From contig NC_081820.1 of assembly GCF_030704535.1 (NCBI RefSeq), positions 24,298,001 through 24,362,000 on the forward strand: a stretch of 64,000 nucleotides of DNA, written 5' to 3'. Shown here piece by piece: positions 45,501 to 57,868 of this stretch. The notes under the pieces were generated by a model. The model was not told the origin of the DNA, made no database searches, and saw only the letters and a list, made by a program, of their open reading frames with translations. The first letter of the stretch is position 1. Every line of letters begins with the position of its first letter. The position numbers and the translations under genes were made by a program. Source of the stretch: Vitis vinifera. Its lineage: Eukaryota > Streptophyta > Magnoliopsida > Vitales > Vitaceae.

Positions 45501-48362
45501 TGCCCACAAACGAGCTGTGCCACCCTAATAGAGCTTCCTTAACCATAGCAGCTTGCCCCTAATGGATATCAAAGAGATCAAACAGCAACTACCAAAGGAT
45601 CCTAAACAATGAAAAATGAAGGAGGATGTGGTCTATGGATTCTTCTTCTTTGCAAAGAAAACACCTATTGACCAAAGACTACCTTCATTTTTGAAGCTAA
45701 TCTAAAATCAAAAGGTTGATGAAATAATACTTATCAATCTAAAGCAATTCCTTTTTAAAAAATGCATGAGAAAGTGTTCATGATTGTTTGTTTGTTTAAG
45801 TTTATACCTTACTATGTGATTTATACTTCTTGACTCCTGTGTATAGGGGTCGCACCCTTATTGCGGGGCATTCTTTAAGAAATCTTTTCATTGCCTATCA
45901 ATAATAATGTATTTTCTGATTTTATTGGGTTTGTATTTAACGCTCATTTTTAGCCTCAATTATCACCACAAGTGGGAGAGATTCCCCGGAGCACTTTCCA
46001 GTTTGACTTTGATCTCGAGAAAAAGATATTAGCTGAAGCAGAGAAGGACAGCCAAAATTGGAGCAGGCTTGGGTTGGAGAATCTTCCGTCAAAAGCTTTA
46101 GAATCAACTCCATCAATGGTATGCTATCTGATGTCATATTTCTGATTTTGAATTTGATGTATGTGCTGCATTTTACCAGAGATGGCTAATCAGGCTAGGA
46201 CTGCAGGTTGCTCTTTTGGCGGCCCTTTTTAATTTATTTATTTTTCTTATCTATCTAAAACAAAAAATAAAAAAATCAGCCTAGACCTATTGTGAACTAG
46301 TTGAATCAAACTAGAAAAAAAAATGTTAATATAATGGAGTAGGTTTTTTGTAGGTTTGTGTTTTATTATGTAGTTATTGACATGGAAAGTCCTTGTTAAA
46401 GGGGAAATACAAAATGTAGATCTAAGATCAAGAAGTTCACTTTTTGGTTGGGGCATGAAGCTATTTGTAATGTCTCAATATGAGCTAAAGAAACTAAAAT
46501 GTGGCGAAGGAGAAAGGACTTCCATGGAATTTCGAATGGAGTAGATCTGCCTTTAAATTAATCTGAGGGTCCTCCTGCTGCTGGATGAAGCAGTACATAG
46601 AATGTCTGGTTTTCACTTTTGTCTTCTTCAGTTTCTTTTCTTTCCAGGGATGAGAATTCTATTTGGTGTAGGGGTTAGAAAGGGTTGTGTGATTGTGTCT
46701 GAGCTATGAAGTTTGTATGATGCACCTTGAACTTTTAACAGTGGTTGATGGTGGTAGATGAGCATTTCACTGAGATGAGTCATGCTTCTCATCTGTTTAT
46801 AATGATTAGAATCTTTAAGTTTGATTAACCGGATCATTTGAGTAATATTTTTTTAATGTTTTGGTAAATCATTTTACTAAGAATTGTGCCTCTTTTTTAC
46901 CAGTGACATTTGCTAACCTCAATAATAATTTTTAATCGAAAGCCTTTTTCATGAAAATAGCTCATTTAAAAATGGTCAATCTTTTATTTTTCTATGCAGG
47001 GTTCCACTGCAGATCCTGTGGTGAGCAAATACATTGCATCTGGGCTTAGTCGAGAAGCTGTTCCTCTTGCTGTTGCCAATTATGGAGACAATGAAACCAA
47101 GGTCTCTCCTTTTTAGCTCCTTGCCTAATTTTTCTGTAATGCCCATGAATTTGACCAGATTACATTCAAAAGTTATTTATTTATAGTACTCATTTGCTTC
47201 TTCACTGCCATTTTATGCACATTAGAGCAGTTAAGATCATGCACTCGATCATAGTGGCACTTGCAATGGATGCTAGACTCTTTTTTAATTCTACAATGAA
47301 CGTTCACACAATTTCCTGTGGCCTTAGATTAGATCATTGTAATTGGAATTCTTTAGTCATCCAATTGATTGCATTGAAAAAAACATGCCATTTTTGCATC
47401 CCTCTTACTGCTCTGGTATCTTAGTTATTTGGAGCTGAAAGACCTCCTAGATAGAAATGACTTGTCCAGTGTCTGGTCACTTGAATTGTTTCAACCACAC
47501 ATTAGCAATTTCTTTACTCTTCATTCTGAGTGGGGTAAAAAATTGCTTTGTTTGGGCTAAAAACTCCCCTTTCTAGGATTTGGAAAACAAAATAGTTCCT
47601 TTATACCATGTTTGAGAATGTAGGAGTCACTCTCCTTTTTTTCTTTTTCCCCCCTTTTTCTCCCTTGCCTGTGCAATGAAACAATTAATCACGAGGAACC
47701 TTTTTCAGTTTTGAGGTAAAAAACATTATTCTAGTTAGTTTTTTCTCCCTTTCTTTCACCTAAAACATATGCTAGTTAGTTTTTCCCCCTTTCTTAACCT
47801 AAGAAGGCTGTTGTGGTCCATCTGAATTAAGCTAAAAGCATTATTTTGATCAACTTTCTCAGTTAAAAAAAGATGATCAGGATAATGCTTTTAGGGCTTT
47901 TTTGAAAAAAAGATAGGGTGGCTTTCTTAGCTTATAATGGAAGAGGTGATGTTATCATTAGTCTCCTTGTTATGTGGCTAAAAAAATGTCACATCAGCAT
48001 CCCTCCTCCTACATGTCTAAAACATTGAAGATTGGGACTGTTTTGTTTCCTGAATCCTATTAGAGGCCTTTTTTAGTCGAACTTCTTACTCCCTGCATTA
48101 CATGGCAAATGCTTCTATCTTGGTTTGGAGGACTTCCAATATATCTGGTGGTGTCTCCCACATGTAGTGAGTGCCTTTGATTTGTTTTAGTGTACACTAA
48201 AAGATTGCTTTTTCTGCTATTCTTAAGGTTCGGGAATTTACCAATGGCTACACCCTCCTGCGAGAAATGGGATTCTCATCAAGCAATGTTGCTGAAGCTT
48301 TAGTCATGTATGACAACGACACCGACAAGGCTCTTGCGCATTTCCTTAACAGCTCATCCTGA
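42511..48362 (+). CDS. UBA domain protein with disordered N-terminus, 221 aa
   Basis: Exons are 42511-42721, 43797-43849, 45954-46118, 47000-47101 and 48228-48362 (211+53+165+102+135 = 666 nt). All introns are GT-AG and the spliced frame closes at TGA. Residues 1-75 are Ser/Pro/Gln/Tyr-rich (SYDYRNRANQPYDSQIP, SSSSSAPG, VPPPGRASS) and probably disordered. The middle has GLGIRVVIKPEFRISPPPQL and FQFDFDLEKKILAEAEKD. The C-terminus (about 183-219, YTLLREMGFSSSNVAEALVMYD, then KALAHFLN) is a clear UBA domain; 149-177 may be a partial second one. UBA domains bind ubiquitin, so a role as ubiquitin reader or adaptor is likely; partners are unknown. Plant proteins of this architecture are annotated UBA/TS-N domain proteins. 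Intron 2 (2.1 kb) carries a LINE fragment. Confidence 0.93.
45140..45770 (-). mobile_element. 5'-truncated L1-type LINE, 3' end, in intron 2 of the UBA gene
   Basis: It opens with a T run then GGATAGATAAAACAATTGC (poly(A) end of a minus-strand LINE). Minus-strand reading of 45290-45523 gives text such as FLKMFFLRNLFSWVKKYIEI followed by DSMSLIDFIEWL, the C-terminal end of plant LINE ORF2 (F...L..WS...S..DF..WL). It is antisense to the host gene. No intact ORF. Confidence 0.6.
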
Positions 48363-50270
48363 GAGATCAGATGGTCTTATATTATATATGGTATACATCC
48401 ACACCGAGTAAGAGGTTCTATGGTATTGTACAAATAGTGTGTTTATATTTTACTCATCCAGATTGGCGACACTACTTTTGTTTGTAAAAGATGTTTGTTT
48501 TTAGGTTCCGTTTCACAATACTAGCAGCTTGTCTCGATAGCCTTCCAGGTCCCTTGGCCTAATCCTAGGTTTCCGTTGGACTACAAATACTAGCCTGAAG
48601 GCCAGGCTTTTGGCCCAAAAATGTGTTTAGCCCGAGCTCAGGTTCAAAAGGATTAGGGTACATAGTTCCTCTATTATTTGGGCTTGGCCCAAAACCCTGT
48701 CCCTTCTGGCCTGATAATTTGGGATCAAACAGCAGCTGGGCACATGCCCTAGGCCGAGCCTGGCTTTTGAGCCCCCTTTAAAAATGTATGTTTAAGGCGA
48801 TGTCACTGAAGTGACGAGCCCAAACTTGCCACATGTTTATATAAGAAAAATAAATGAGGTTTTATAAGATCCATGTGCTTAGGCAGGGCTTGCGCTTGGT
48901 ATTAAATTTCCAGTTCGGTCTGCTTATATATGTCATCGTAGCCTTTGGTCCGCGATGTGGCCTTGAAGGGCAAATTTGTTCCTACAACCTACGGGAGAAG
49001 TTCGTACCTAGAAGTAGGCCCATTTAGTTGCCGAATAAACGGTTGAGCCCAGAGTCTGAGGCCCAAAGCCTCTGGAGTAGACATTCATTTGGGCGTGGCC
49101 TAAGTTGGGCCTGAGTGTCATAACCCCATCTTTGGTCCAAAACTAAATTAGTCAAAGGTCCTTTGGGCTTGGATTCATGCCATGGACCACTTGAAGGTCC
49201 AGATCTGAAGGCCTAGGTCTAAGAGTTTATAGCTAGGTCCTGAGCCAGTAGGAGCCCACATCAAGCATATCAGACCCAAATCTAAAATTAATCTGTACAT
49301 AATTAATGCTCTTAACACCGTCTGGGCATGACCAGCATTGATCTGGTTGGCAGTGCAGTTGAAGCCCATCTTAGAAGAATGTGGCCCAAGAGTACCAATC
49401 CCAACCAATGATTAAGCCGGAATGTCAAGCCTAAAACAGAATGTGTATATCATCATCCTTTGGTGCCCCATGGCCAAACGCTAAAGTCAAAATGTGGAAA
49501 GTTCATGGTTAGATCTCTTACTGCAGTTAAAGCCCATGCGAGGTTTGAGTGCCTTACAAGCTCAAAAGCCCATTGGCTATAGAGATGCTAAGCAAATCCA
49601 CCAGACTAGGCCTCGGAGTGGTCCAGTGTCAGGGCTGAGGTTAACCAGCAAGCCCATTATAGAAAGGCTTAAGCCCAGGCTGAAAATCCCCTGAAACTAC
49701 TAGAGCGTATGTGGGATAATAAGAGGAAAGGTACCTGTGTTGAAACGAAGCATGAGAGAATTGACATAATGCTCTCCGCCATCTGAAGCTTTATAAGCAT
49801 TGGATTTTAACGAAGAATAGGCTGCTAAAAGCCTAAAAGGAGGTAATGTGTTTTCCACCCTGTGCAAGGCCTTGACATTGCTAGTTGCCCCCCGACATCC
49901 TTAAATATTTTATCCTCCAAATCCAAGTTGTATTTTAACTCAATAACAAAGAAGGAAAACAAGTAGTAAGAAACCAAAAGCAGAATATGATTCATCATTT
50001 TCAGCTGTAAAGGTCCACAAAATTTTCCCCACAATTTTGTTAATGATTTATGTAGATCGCCTGCCGCAGGAGACCGTTATTGGTTTGCATGCACTGTCCA
50101 GTGTCCGCAATATATCTGGAAGGCAAGAAACCAAGAATCAAATACAGTGAGGGAGCTGCACATGTTTGCTTTCCTTGTCAAACCTAAAGTCAGACATCTA
50201 AGAGCTGCATAATAAAACCCTATAAACCTCAGCTTTATAATTTCTTCTCAGGATCACCAAACAGCTTGAA
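48363..50270. other. Convergent intergenic region with a GGCCCA/AGCCCA-rich block (about 48530-49700)
   Basis: No gene is supported. Between 48.6 and 49.7 kb, GGCCCA, AGCCCA and their complements recur at roughly twenty places on both strands, in sequence clearly less AT-rich than the flanks. It contains no terminal repeat or reading frame I recognise. The part near 50270 belongs to the 3'UTR of the GT31 gene. Confidence 0.5.
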
Positions 50271-53200
50271 TCAAACGCCGGAACATATGGCCCCTGAAAC
50301 ACAAGATGTTCATCAAAGATGAGGCAATGCCACTGAGCAAATATTCATTTCCATTATATCTACCAGAATTGAGCCAGATGGCCCTTGGGATAGGTCGTAG
50401 CCGAAGACACCGACAGATAAAATGGTACATTGCTAGAGCTCCTACTCACTATACCTGATGTCCAAGATGAGCAGCAAAACTTTGGTTCATGCACATATTC
50501 AACATTGAGGCCAATAAACCAAGATCCGACACTGGCATCATCATGGGCATAAGTCCTTATAAGAGATCTGCCAAAGGAATACACCTATGATTCAGTAATT
50601 GATCCATACTGTAATATTAGTTGGAACTGATCCAATAAAGGGGAGAACAACTAACCTATTTATTGAAATGAATTTAGCCAATCCTCGGGATATGACATAC
50701 ATTTCACCTGATGCATAGCGGAAGTACCTGATGGATACAGGGAAGTACGTTTTTTAAGACGAATGCAAAATGCAGAAAAAGAAATATGATAAATGAGAAC
50801 CAGCATGACTACATGTATCTCAAGAAGCCGAGGCCTCTTCTTGGGCATTTTATGACAAGAAATTTGGAAGGAAAATTTGAAATGTGGTATCACTTACGAT
50901 TTCCCATCACCGAACTTCCACCAATCTGATTCATACCATTTATGGCCCCTGCCAAGGTGCAGTAATTTACAAATAATTGAGAATGCTATAATAAATTGTA
51001 TTCAAATCCCATACGCAAATGCTCATTTTCTAACAAATTCATCAATAAGTTAAGTTTCTAGCTGAACTAACACATCAGAAAAAACTTCGCCTGATTTCAT
51101 ACAACCGATATACGTTCGAGACACCTGCAAATGAGCTTCAAGCATGGTCACCAGGGCATCTGTGCAGGAGAAAGAAAGGGAGAAAAAATTAAGCAACAAA
51201 GAAACATTAGAAAATTCAGTCTAACTGATGGGGGGAAAAAGGGTTTCTGTTCTCTAAATAGCTTTGGTCAGATGGATCTGCAATTTAGGAAATACAAGAA
51301 ACATGAAAAGCACTGCATTTCAGCATAAGTATATAATTATATTGCAGTCATAAGATATGCACCACCACATTATTCCACATGGAGATGAAGGATATAAAAC
51401 ACTACATCAAGATAATAGTTGGCAAACTTGCTGCTTTCGAATCTCAAATAAAAATCCAAAAACACTCACCGTGCCACTTAACCTTTAAGGTACAATAGTC
51501 ATACATTGTCTCTAATCAAATCACCCAAATTCTTTGATCTTACACTAACATGCCCATAATCAACCATTATATTTTTCCTTTTTCATGAGTCAGCAAAAAG
51601 CACCCGAAACAGCAAAATAGGGAGGATAACCTAAGAACACATTTTATAAATGGATCATAGAAGGAATAATCTGAAGAAGAAAAAAAGGAAAAGAAACAAA
51701 AGACCACACTAAACAAAAAAATATCATCCGTGAAAAACAAGAAAGAACCCTAGTCATCTCTCCTAACATCATAAACCCAACAGAACAGCTTGATAAGGAA
51801 AATAGGTTTCTGCTCTACCTGTGGCATCTCAATCATTATATTGACTTCATGAACTACTTCTACAAATTTCTGTAACCAGGTGATTCATCATTTGAAGTGG
51901 TTGTCTCTACTGAGTTGAGTTGCTAGTTGAGATGAGTTCTAAGATAGCTTGGTCATTCAGAGAGACCAAAGAGACAACAAAATGCACTAAAACTAGAAAC
52001 ATACAAAATGTGTCATAATGTTCTTAACAGGACCCTTCCACATTGAAATCTACATTTTAGGCTTTGACATAAAATATAGTACTCATTCTGTTGATACTCA
52101 CCAATATTCACATAAACATCATCATTTACTTTCGCATAGAATTCAGCATCCCAGTTATCAGCAGCATGAGCAAAGAACAACTTGGTCTTCTTAGGAAGCT
52201 CCTCAGGTGCCTCCACATGGTCATTCTGTCAAGAAAAAAGGTACAAATGAAAATAAAAAGAGATTAAACAAGAAAGAGACCAACATTTTATGGGGGGGGT
52301 GAACTCTCTGCCATTAGCCACAAAAGTTATACAACATTATGAAATACAGAAGAACACTTATAATTAACCATTGAACGTACAAGAATAATGAAATCATTGG
52401 TCTGCCTATTTTCATTGATAATGGCCCTGTCCAGACTGTCCCCCTGATTTGCACTGCAAATTAACATTTTATCATGGCATCAAGCTCTAACTCACCCTCC
52501 TAAAATTTATGGCATACACCAAAACAGAGAAAAATAAGGACAATAAAGGAAAGAAACCTTCTTCCAATGATGAATCGAACAACTATACCCTTTTCATCCT
52601 CCATCTTTTTTAAAGCTGCACCTGAAAAGATAAAATGTTGGGATTTGTAATTTCAATGCAGATTAGAAGAAGCTAACTACTTATAAGAACCAAAAATATT
52701 GGGAAATAATCATCCTTTCCATATCTACACATTTACCCTTCATCCTGATTATTATATTTGGGAGTGGGATGCATAGACAACCATACAGCGGTGGAAAAAA
52801 GATTAATCTCATTTATAAACAAACAAAATCCCATTCTGCCTTTTTACGTTTAATTCTAAAACCTCTAGTGTGTGGTATGGGAAAGAGATTTTTATGTTTC
52901 TTCAATTTTGAGTTCATCCTTCTTTTTGTCATGAAATCTTAACTTTCATTGTAACCTCTTGGACCATGACATAAAAGAACTTATTCACCTCATGTCAACT
53001 TTGGTCAATGTGTATTTGTCATCCACTTCTCCTAATAACAGGGTTTGGTCATTTATTTAGAGGCAATGAGAGGTTTGGCCTTTGGCATCCTTTGGCCTGT
53101 TCAGTTAAATATTTTTCTAAAGCCCTTTCTGTCTCTGCCAACTCGAGGTCCTTTGTTCCTACAAATTTTATCCAGAAATTTAAAGCCCCTCTGAAAGCCA

Positions 53201-55737
53201 AGGCCTTGGAAAACTGGTAACAAATAAGAAGGTTAATAACTTAATATAATGATTTGCTGCAAAAGAGGAGGCCTTACAAGGCTCTTAACCCGAAATGACG
53301 TGTCATGTGTTAAAGGAGTGGGGCATCAGTATATCATCTTTTTCTACATTGCTTAGTGGCATTGACATCATGGCATGGCACACACTGTTTGGACTTGCAG
53401 AAATCAACTAGGTTCCACCAAGAAATGTAGTGGAGATGCTGACTGTTTCTTACTCAGGTTTTGGAAACCTTCCTAGAGGCAAGTCATTGTGGAGCATTTC
53501 TGGTCTCATCTTGTTATGGACAATTTTTCAAGAGAGGAACATGAGAATTTTTGAGAATAGGTTGAAGATTTTGAGCAATGTGGGTCCTACTCTATTTCCC
53601 TTCATCCCTTTGGGCAACAGCTTGTGCAACATCTTTAGCATTGTTGGAAGGCTTGAAGTTATTTTTCCAATATTTTAGTAGAGGAAGATTTGGCAAGCCA
53701 TATCTTGGTGAATAAGAAAGAAAGAGGTTCATTGAAGTTAAAGGGGCTTCCTCAATTCATTGGTAATGCTTTGGAGTTGAAATATTCCTTTTTTTAGATT
53801 CCTCACTAAGCTCATTAAGTGGCAGATTCATCAGCAAAGAGAGAAGCAAAAGATTTAAGACCTATCTGGCAATATTTTTGAAAACAATTCTTGAAATAAG
53901 TTTTCAAGGACAGTTCTTAAAAGTAGTTCTTAATTGTCTTCAGAAATAAAATTTTGTTTCGGAACTCAAATATGAAAAACAATTTTCTCAACTTATTCTT
54001 CATTCAAACATTGTGCACTTATGTACAATACAAAAGTTCCCGACCTATTCTTGATGTATTCAACTATTTCTTAGAACACCCTACAAAAAAACAAGTGAAA
54101 ACTCTACAAAACTGTTCTAAAAAATCACTCATAGTTAAAAACAAATTCTCAAAAACTGTTTTCTGTAAAAGGTTTGTCCAATGTGTTTTTTAATTTAAAA
54201 AACTATTTTCAAGAACAGTTTCCAAATAGGCCCTTAATTTCCTTCATATAGGATTTTTTTACCTTCACAAGGAATTGATTTATAGTTGTAACTTGTTACC
54301 TCTTTCTTGCTTTTTATTCAAGGTGTTGTAAGGTGGTTATGGGGGAAATACTTCTCATCCTTCATTACCTAATTATTTCTTGGGAATAAAATTTCTGTTT
54401 ATGATTTAGAAGAAAAAAAAATACTCATTCTATCAAGTGTCAATAAATTTATCCCACGAGAAAGTTTAGTACTGTACCAGTTAACATCCATACTTTACGG
54501 ATTGCATCTCTGTTTCTCTTCTGGCCAAATGAGGTATGAATTCCTATCACTACCAAAGGCCTTTTCTTCAAGCCAGTCCCACTAGCTCTTGAAGAGGGCT
54601 TTGTAACGAAACCCTCATGTCTAGCTGCAGCCAACTCCATCTCAAGGGCTGCCAATTTCTTCTGCTGTTCCCTAACAAGCAAAGCTCCTTTAGTAAAATC
54701 TATGAAGTAACGACAATGGACCTACCAATTAAAAATTAAAATCACCTTACTTGCAGGCTATGATCTTCAATGAGTCAGCCACTGATATAGCTGATTTGCC
54801 CTAAAAACATAAGATCACTTCTTATTTTATCAACTTGAATTATCAAATGGAGAAAATAAATATGTAATTTGTCCTGAAAATATGAAGGCCGCTTAATACT
54901 TATTAAATTAATTATCCTACGGAAAAAATAAAGAAGTATGTGATTTGATCTAAAATTATAGAGATAGCTGATGAACTTATTGATTAAGATCATTCCACAG
55001 AAAAACCAAAATATATGTTTCTGCAAGGGCTGCAGTGAAATTTGCTCAGAGGAATAAGTTCTATTGGATTAATCTCAGATCAAATTACTATGTTATGGTA
55101 CAATTTGCCTGCAAATTCTTTAAAAAGTATTAGTAGCCACAGCAAAATAGTTAGTACTACTAGCAATAATAAAAACGAACGTTAAGTTACCTGACCAGTT
55201 ATTCTGTCAAGTTCTTTAATTAAATAAATTCTGTTCTGCGCATCCTGCCATAGCCTATCAGAAAAATTAAACATTCAAATCAAACATCGAGTACAATTTC
55301 CCGCTGTTTGGTTGCTGAGAAAACAAAGGGAAATAAAAACAAATAAAATACTGTTACTTTTATTTTTTTAAAGAGGGACAAAAATGAAACAACTAATTCT
55401 CTGCTCGGATGCTGAGAAAAAAGGAAAACGAAAATTTTGGAGCGAAAGGAAAAAGATCCTTAAACTTCAATCATCAGTTTTCTTCGCAACCAAACAGAAA
55501 GTGTTTATATAGGCATATATTACGTGCATGTATATAAATGTGAGTTGTAAAACCCTAGAAAGATGAAGAGAGGCGATCGAGCAAAAACTAAAAAGGAAAG
55601 AAAATGTGGAAATGATGAACTCACCTGCCGGCAACGTAAATTGCAGCCACAATAGAGAACATAGCGAACAAAAGAGTTGACGGTCGTGAGCCGGAAAGCA
55701 TCGCCGATAACCGTTGATTCGATCCACGACTCTGCAT
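50271..55737 (-). CDS. HPGT1: Hydroxyproline O-galactosyltransferase (GT31, HPGT1-like), 342 aa
   Basis: Twelve minus-strand exons: 55625-55737, 55191-55254, 54751-54800, 54478-54671, 52558-52621, 52381-52453, 52102-52225, 51072-51159, 50898-50948, 50656-50727, 50455-50567 and 50271-50293; 1029 nt, in frame, stop TGA. The start [14 protein letters not shown] is followed by a single membrane anchor (about 19-37, [19 protein letters not shown]), typical of Golgi type II enzymes. A stem follows with [20 protein letters not shown], then the GT31 domain (about 108-330): [37 protein letters not shown] with the metal-binding DDV at 221-223, [35 protein letters not shown] and [13 protein letters not shown]. 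The family adds the first galactose to hydroxyproline of arabinogalactan proteins. HPGT1 rather than HPGT2/3 is judged from memory of length and the C-terminal text. Exon 8 uses a GTTAGT donor. Introns hold a LINE piece and two MITE-like elements. Confidence 0.9.
53040..53720 (+). mobile_element. Degenerate L1-type LINE fragment (zf-RVT region) in intron 4 of the GT31 gene
   Basis: Plus-strand reading gives [17 protein letters not shown], then [21 protein letters not shown] and [20 protein letters not shown]. This is the order of the C-terminal zf-RVT region of plant LINE ORF2 (F.W....P.K..AF.W, L..RRP, HLF..C, W..W.ER N..F). It has several stops and is antisense to the host gene. The ends are approximate. 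Confidence 0.65.
53856..54235. mobile_element. MITE-like foldback (380 bp) in intron 4 of the GT31 gene
   Basis: The left end TAAGACCTATCTGGCAATAT and the inverse of the right end, TAAGGGCCTATTTGGAAACTG, are imperfect inverted repeats; TTGAAAACAATTCTTGAAA is mirrored by TTTCAAGAACAGTTTCC. A possible 3-bp ATT target duplication flanks it. No ORF of note. Confidence 0.6.
55304..55497. mobile_element. 194-bp MITE-like element with CTGTTTGGTTGCTGAGAAA ends in intron 1 of the GT31 gene
   Basis: The left end CTGTTTGGTTGCTGAGAAAA is inverted at the right as TTTTCTTCGCAACCAAACAG. It has the same termini as the element at 35227-35380, and an internal GCTCGGATGCTGAGAAAAAA suggests a partial internal copy. 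Confidence 0.7.
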
Positions 55738-56590
55738 CTTGGAAACAGAGATTTCGTTCGTTTATGGACGGATGTGCATGAATTGAATCCTCAAAAACTA
55801 CTTCAGTTCCTGTAGCGGATCTGAATCCGGATCGAACTTGGACTTTGAATGTGGCGGTGAGGAGAAAAGGGGGAAAGAAGTTTCTAGAAATTTCCTGGTC
55901 GGTCTCTTTTTTTTCCGAGCCGCGACGACTGCAGCAACTTTTTTAGTGAGCTTCTTAGGCCTTGTTGTTGGATAGCAAATTGTGGAAAGTGGTTTGGTTT
56001 GGACTCTGGAGTGAGAAAATAAAACAAATAATAATTAGAAAAAAATCTGGAAAAGGTAAAAAATATATATATATAAATAAGATGGCATCATTCTGCTACG
56101 GATTTGGCCACCTAACACTATGTGTATTCTAAAAAAGTATTAAAAAATTAGTAAAGAAAATAGTTTTATTACAATATATATATATAATTGAAATTAATTA
56201 TTTGTCCATATTTGAATTATTTAATTTTTATATAAAGAATTAAAATAAAAAATTAAATTTAAATAACATATAAAAATAATTTATCAATTTTAAATCTTTT
56301 TTTTTAAATCTCTATTTTATTTTCTTCTATTTTCCTCCTTAAAAATATCCCCATATTTTTCCCCTAATTTTTTTCCATAATCTTTTCCATGAATCAATAT
56401 TTTTTAATAGGTAAATTTTTTTTTCCATAAAAGCTCAAATCTTATATACATTTTTATATATAAATTTAATGCACATAATAGATATGCATATCTTATGAAA
56501 TCATTTCCCATAGATACATATCATTAAATATTATATCCAATAAAAAAATATATTCTAAGATATTATAGCTAATAGATATTTATGTTCCAA
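55738..56590. other. Promoter side of the GT31 gene, then AT-rich DNA
   Basis: A moderately GC-rich stretch to about 55960 would hold the leader and core promoter of the minus-strand GT31 gene. From about 56100 it becomes AT-rich, with AATTAATTATTTGTCCATATT and T/C-rich blocks like the MITE-type repeats in the TH1 introns. No gene seen. Confidence 0.4.
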
Positions 56591-56599
56591 TTATGTTTG

Positions 56600-57260
56600 A
56601 TTTATAAAAATATATAGTGAACCCTGCATTTCGACTCATGCGTTTTTCATTTGATGGCGAACTCGATTTTATTTGAAAAATTATTTTTATTTATTAAGAA
56701 AATGACTTGGAATCGCCACTTATTTTTTGTTTATTTTTAAATGGTGAACAAAATAAGAAGAAAAATCCTAAGTGTGACTCCTTATTTTGGAAAATATGGT
56801 ATATGAAAAACCGGATCAAGTTCGGGTCAGGTTACCTATCAGGAAGGTACAGTAAAGACCGTAGGTCTCTACTAATAAGATGAAGCAAGTATGATAATTG
56901 ATTAATCGAGCATGGATACCAAATGAATATCACATAAAACAAAATAAATGAATGAATAGGAGAGACATATAATGTATCTGAGTGATGATCCAGTTTATTT
57001 CATGGGAAGCAAAGGTTAGTGAATAAACACATAATAATTGTGTGCATATCATAGAACATAATAAATCAATCACGTATGACAATCAAATCAACCAATTAAT
57101 CAATCAAGCAATCATAAAATCACGTATGTGGGGCCCCCACCAAAGCCCGATTTACTTTTCTATGAATTAATCCCATGAATTTCCATTATTTAGAATTACG
57201 GGAATAAATTCATATTTATTTTAAAACATTTTTAAAATCATGGAAGTTATGAAAATTGTT
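56600..57260. mobile_element. Probable gypsy-type retrotransposon remnant (noncoding)
   Basis: The words GACTCATGCGTTTTTCATTTG, AATGACTTGGAATCGCCACTT and CAGGTTACCTATCAGGAAGG, in this order, resemble a dispersed noncoding block I associate with LTR retroelements of woody plants. I cannot find its LTR borders. The assignment rests on memory of repeat text, so confidence is low. Confidence 0.35.
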
Positions 57261-57550
57261 TGCTAGAAGAAAAAAGTGACAACAAAATTTTATTGAAATT
57301 GATATTTTGAGGCCTAATAAAAAAAACTAAGAATGAAGATTTGAAAAGCTAAAATTATTTAAAAATCGAGAAATTGGAAACTATTTGAAAATTGGAAATT
57401 TGGAAATTATTTTAAAATTGAAGATGAAGAAATAAATAAATAAATAAAAAGGACATGTGGCCCGAAAGGTGGTCATGCATAGTTGGCCATGCAGTGAAGT
57501 TGGATGCTTGAATAGTCACTTGATCAGATAATGGCACTGTAGGGCTCTGC

Positions 57551-57832
57551 TCACCATTGGGATCCTTCCCTCACAAAGAAGTGTGATCTCACAAACTCAA
57601 CTGTACAATTATAGTCCGCGAAGTTGAAGACAACATAGCCTATTCCTTTGGTTATCCTGTGGCCATGGATCTCATACATTCTACTCTTACCAGGCAGTCC
57701 TTCATGGGGGAGGCATAAGAGTGACTCAAACTGATTCCAGTTCATAGAGTCTCCAACCAGCATCAGCATCTTACCTCTTCGAAGATCACACCCATCTAGC
57801 TTCCATCGCTACTTCAAATACTTGGAATCTAA
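57551..57832 (-). pseudogene. Fragment of a TRICHOME BIREFRINGENCE-LIKE (TBL) gene
   Basis: Minus-strand reading gives LDSKYLK*RWKLDGCDLR, then RGKMLMLVGDSMNWNQFESLL, EGLPGKSRMYEIHGHRITKG and DYNCTVEFVRSHFFVREG. This matches the PMR5N/GDS part of TBL polysaccharide O-acetyltransferases (GDS motif present, then NQFESLLC). A TAG stop at 57811-57809 replaces the conserved Trp of LKWRW, and residues between CDL and RGK are missing. Only about 90 of the usual 400 or more codons remain, so it is a dead fragment. The GDSMN.NQFES text points to the TBL18-like clade, from memory. Confidence 0.8.
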
Positions 57833-57868
57833 CCTCTCTTTACCTTGGTAGCTAAAGCCTCATCAACA

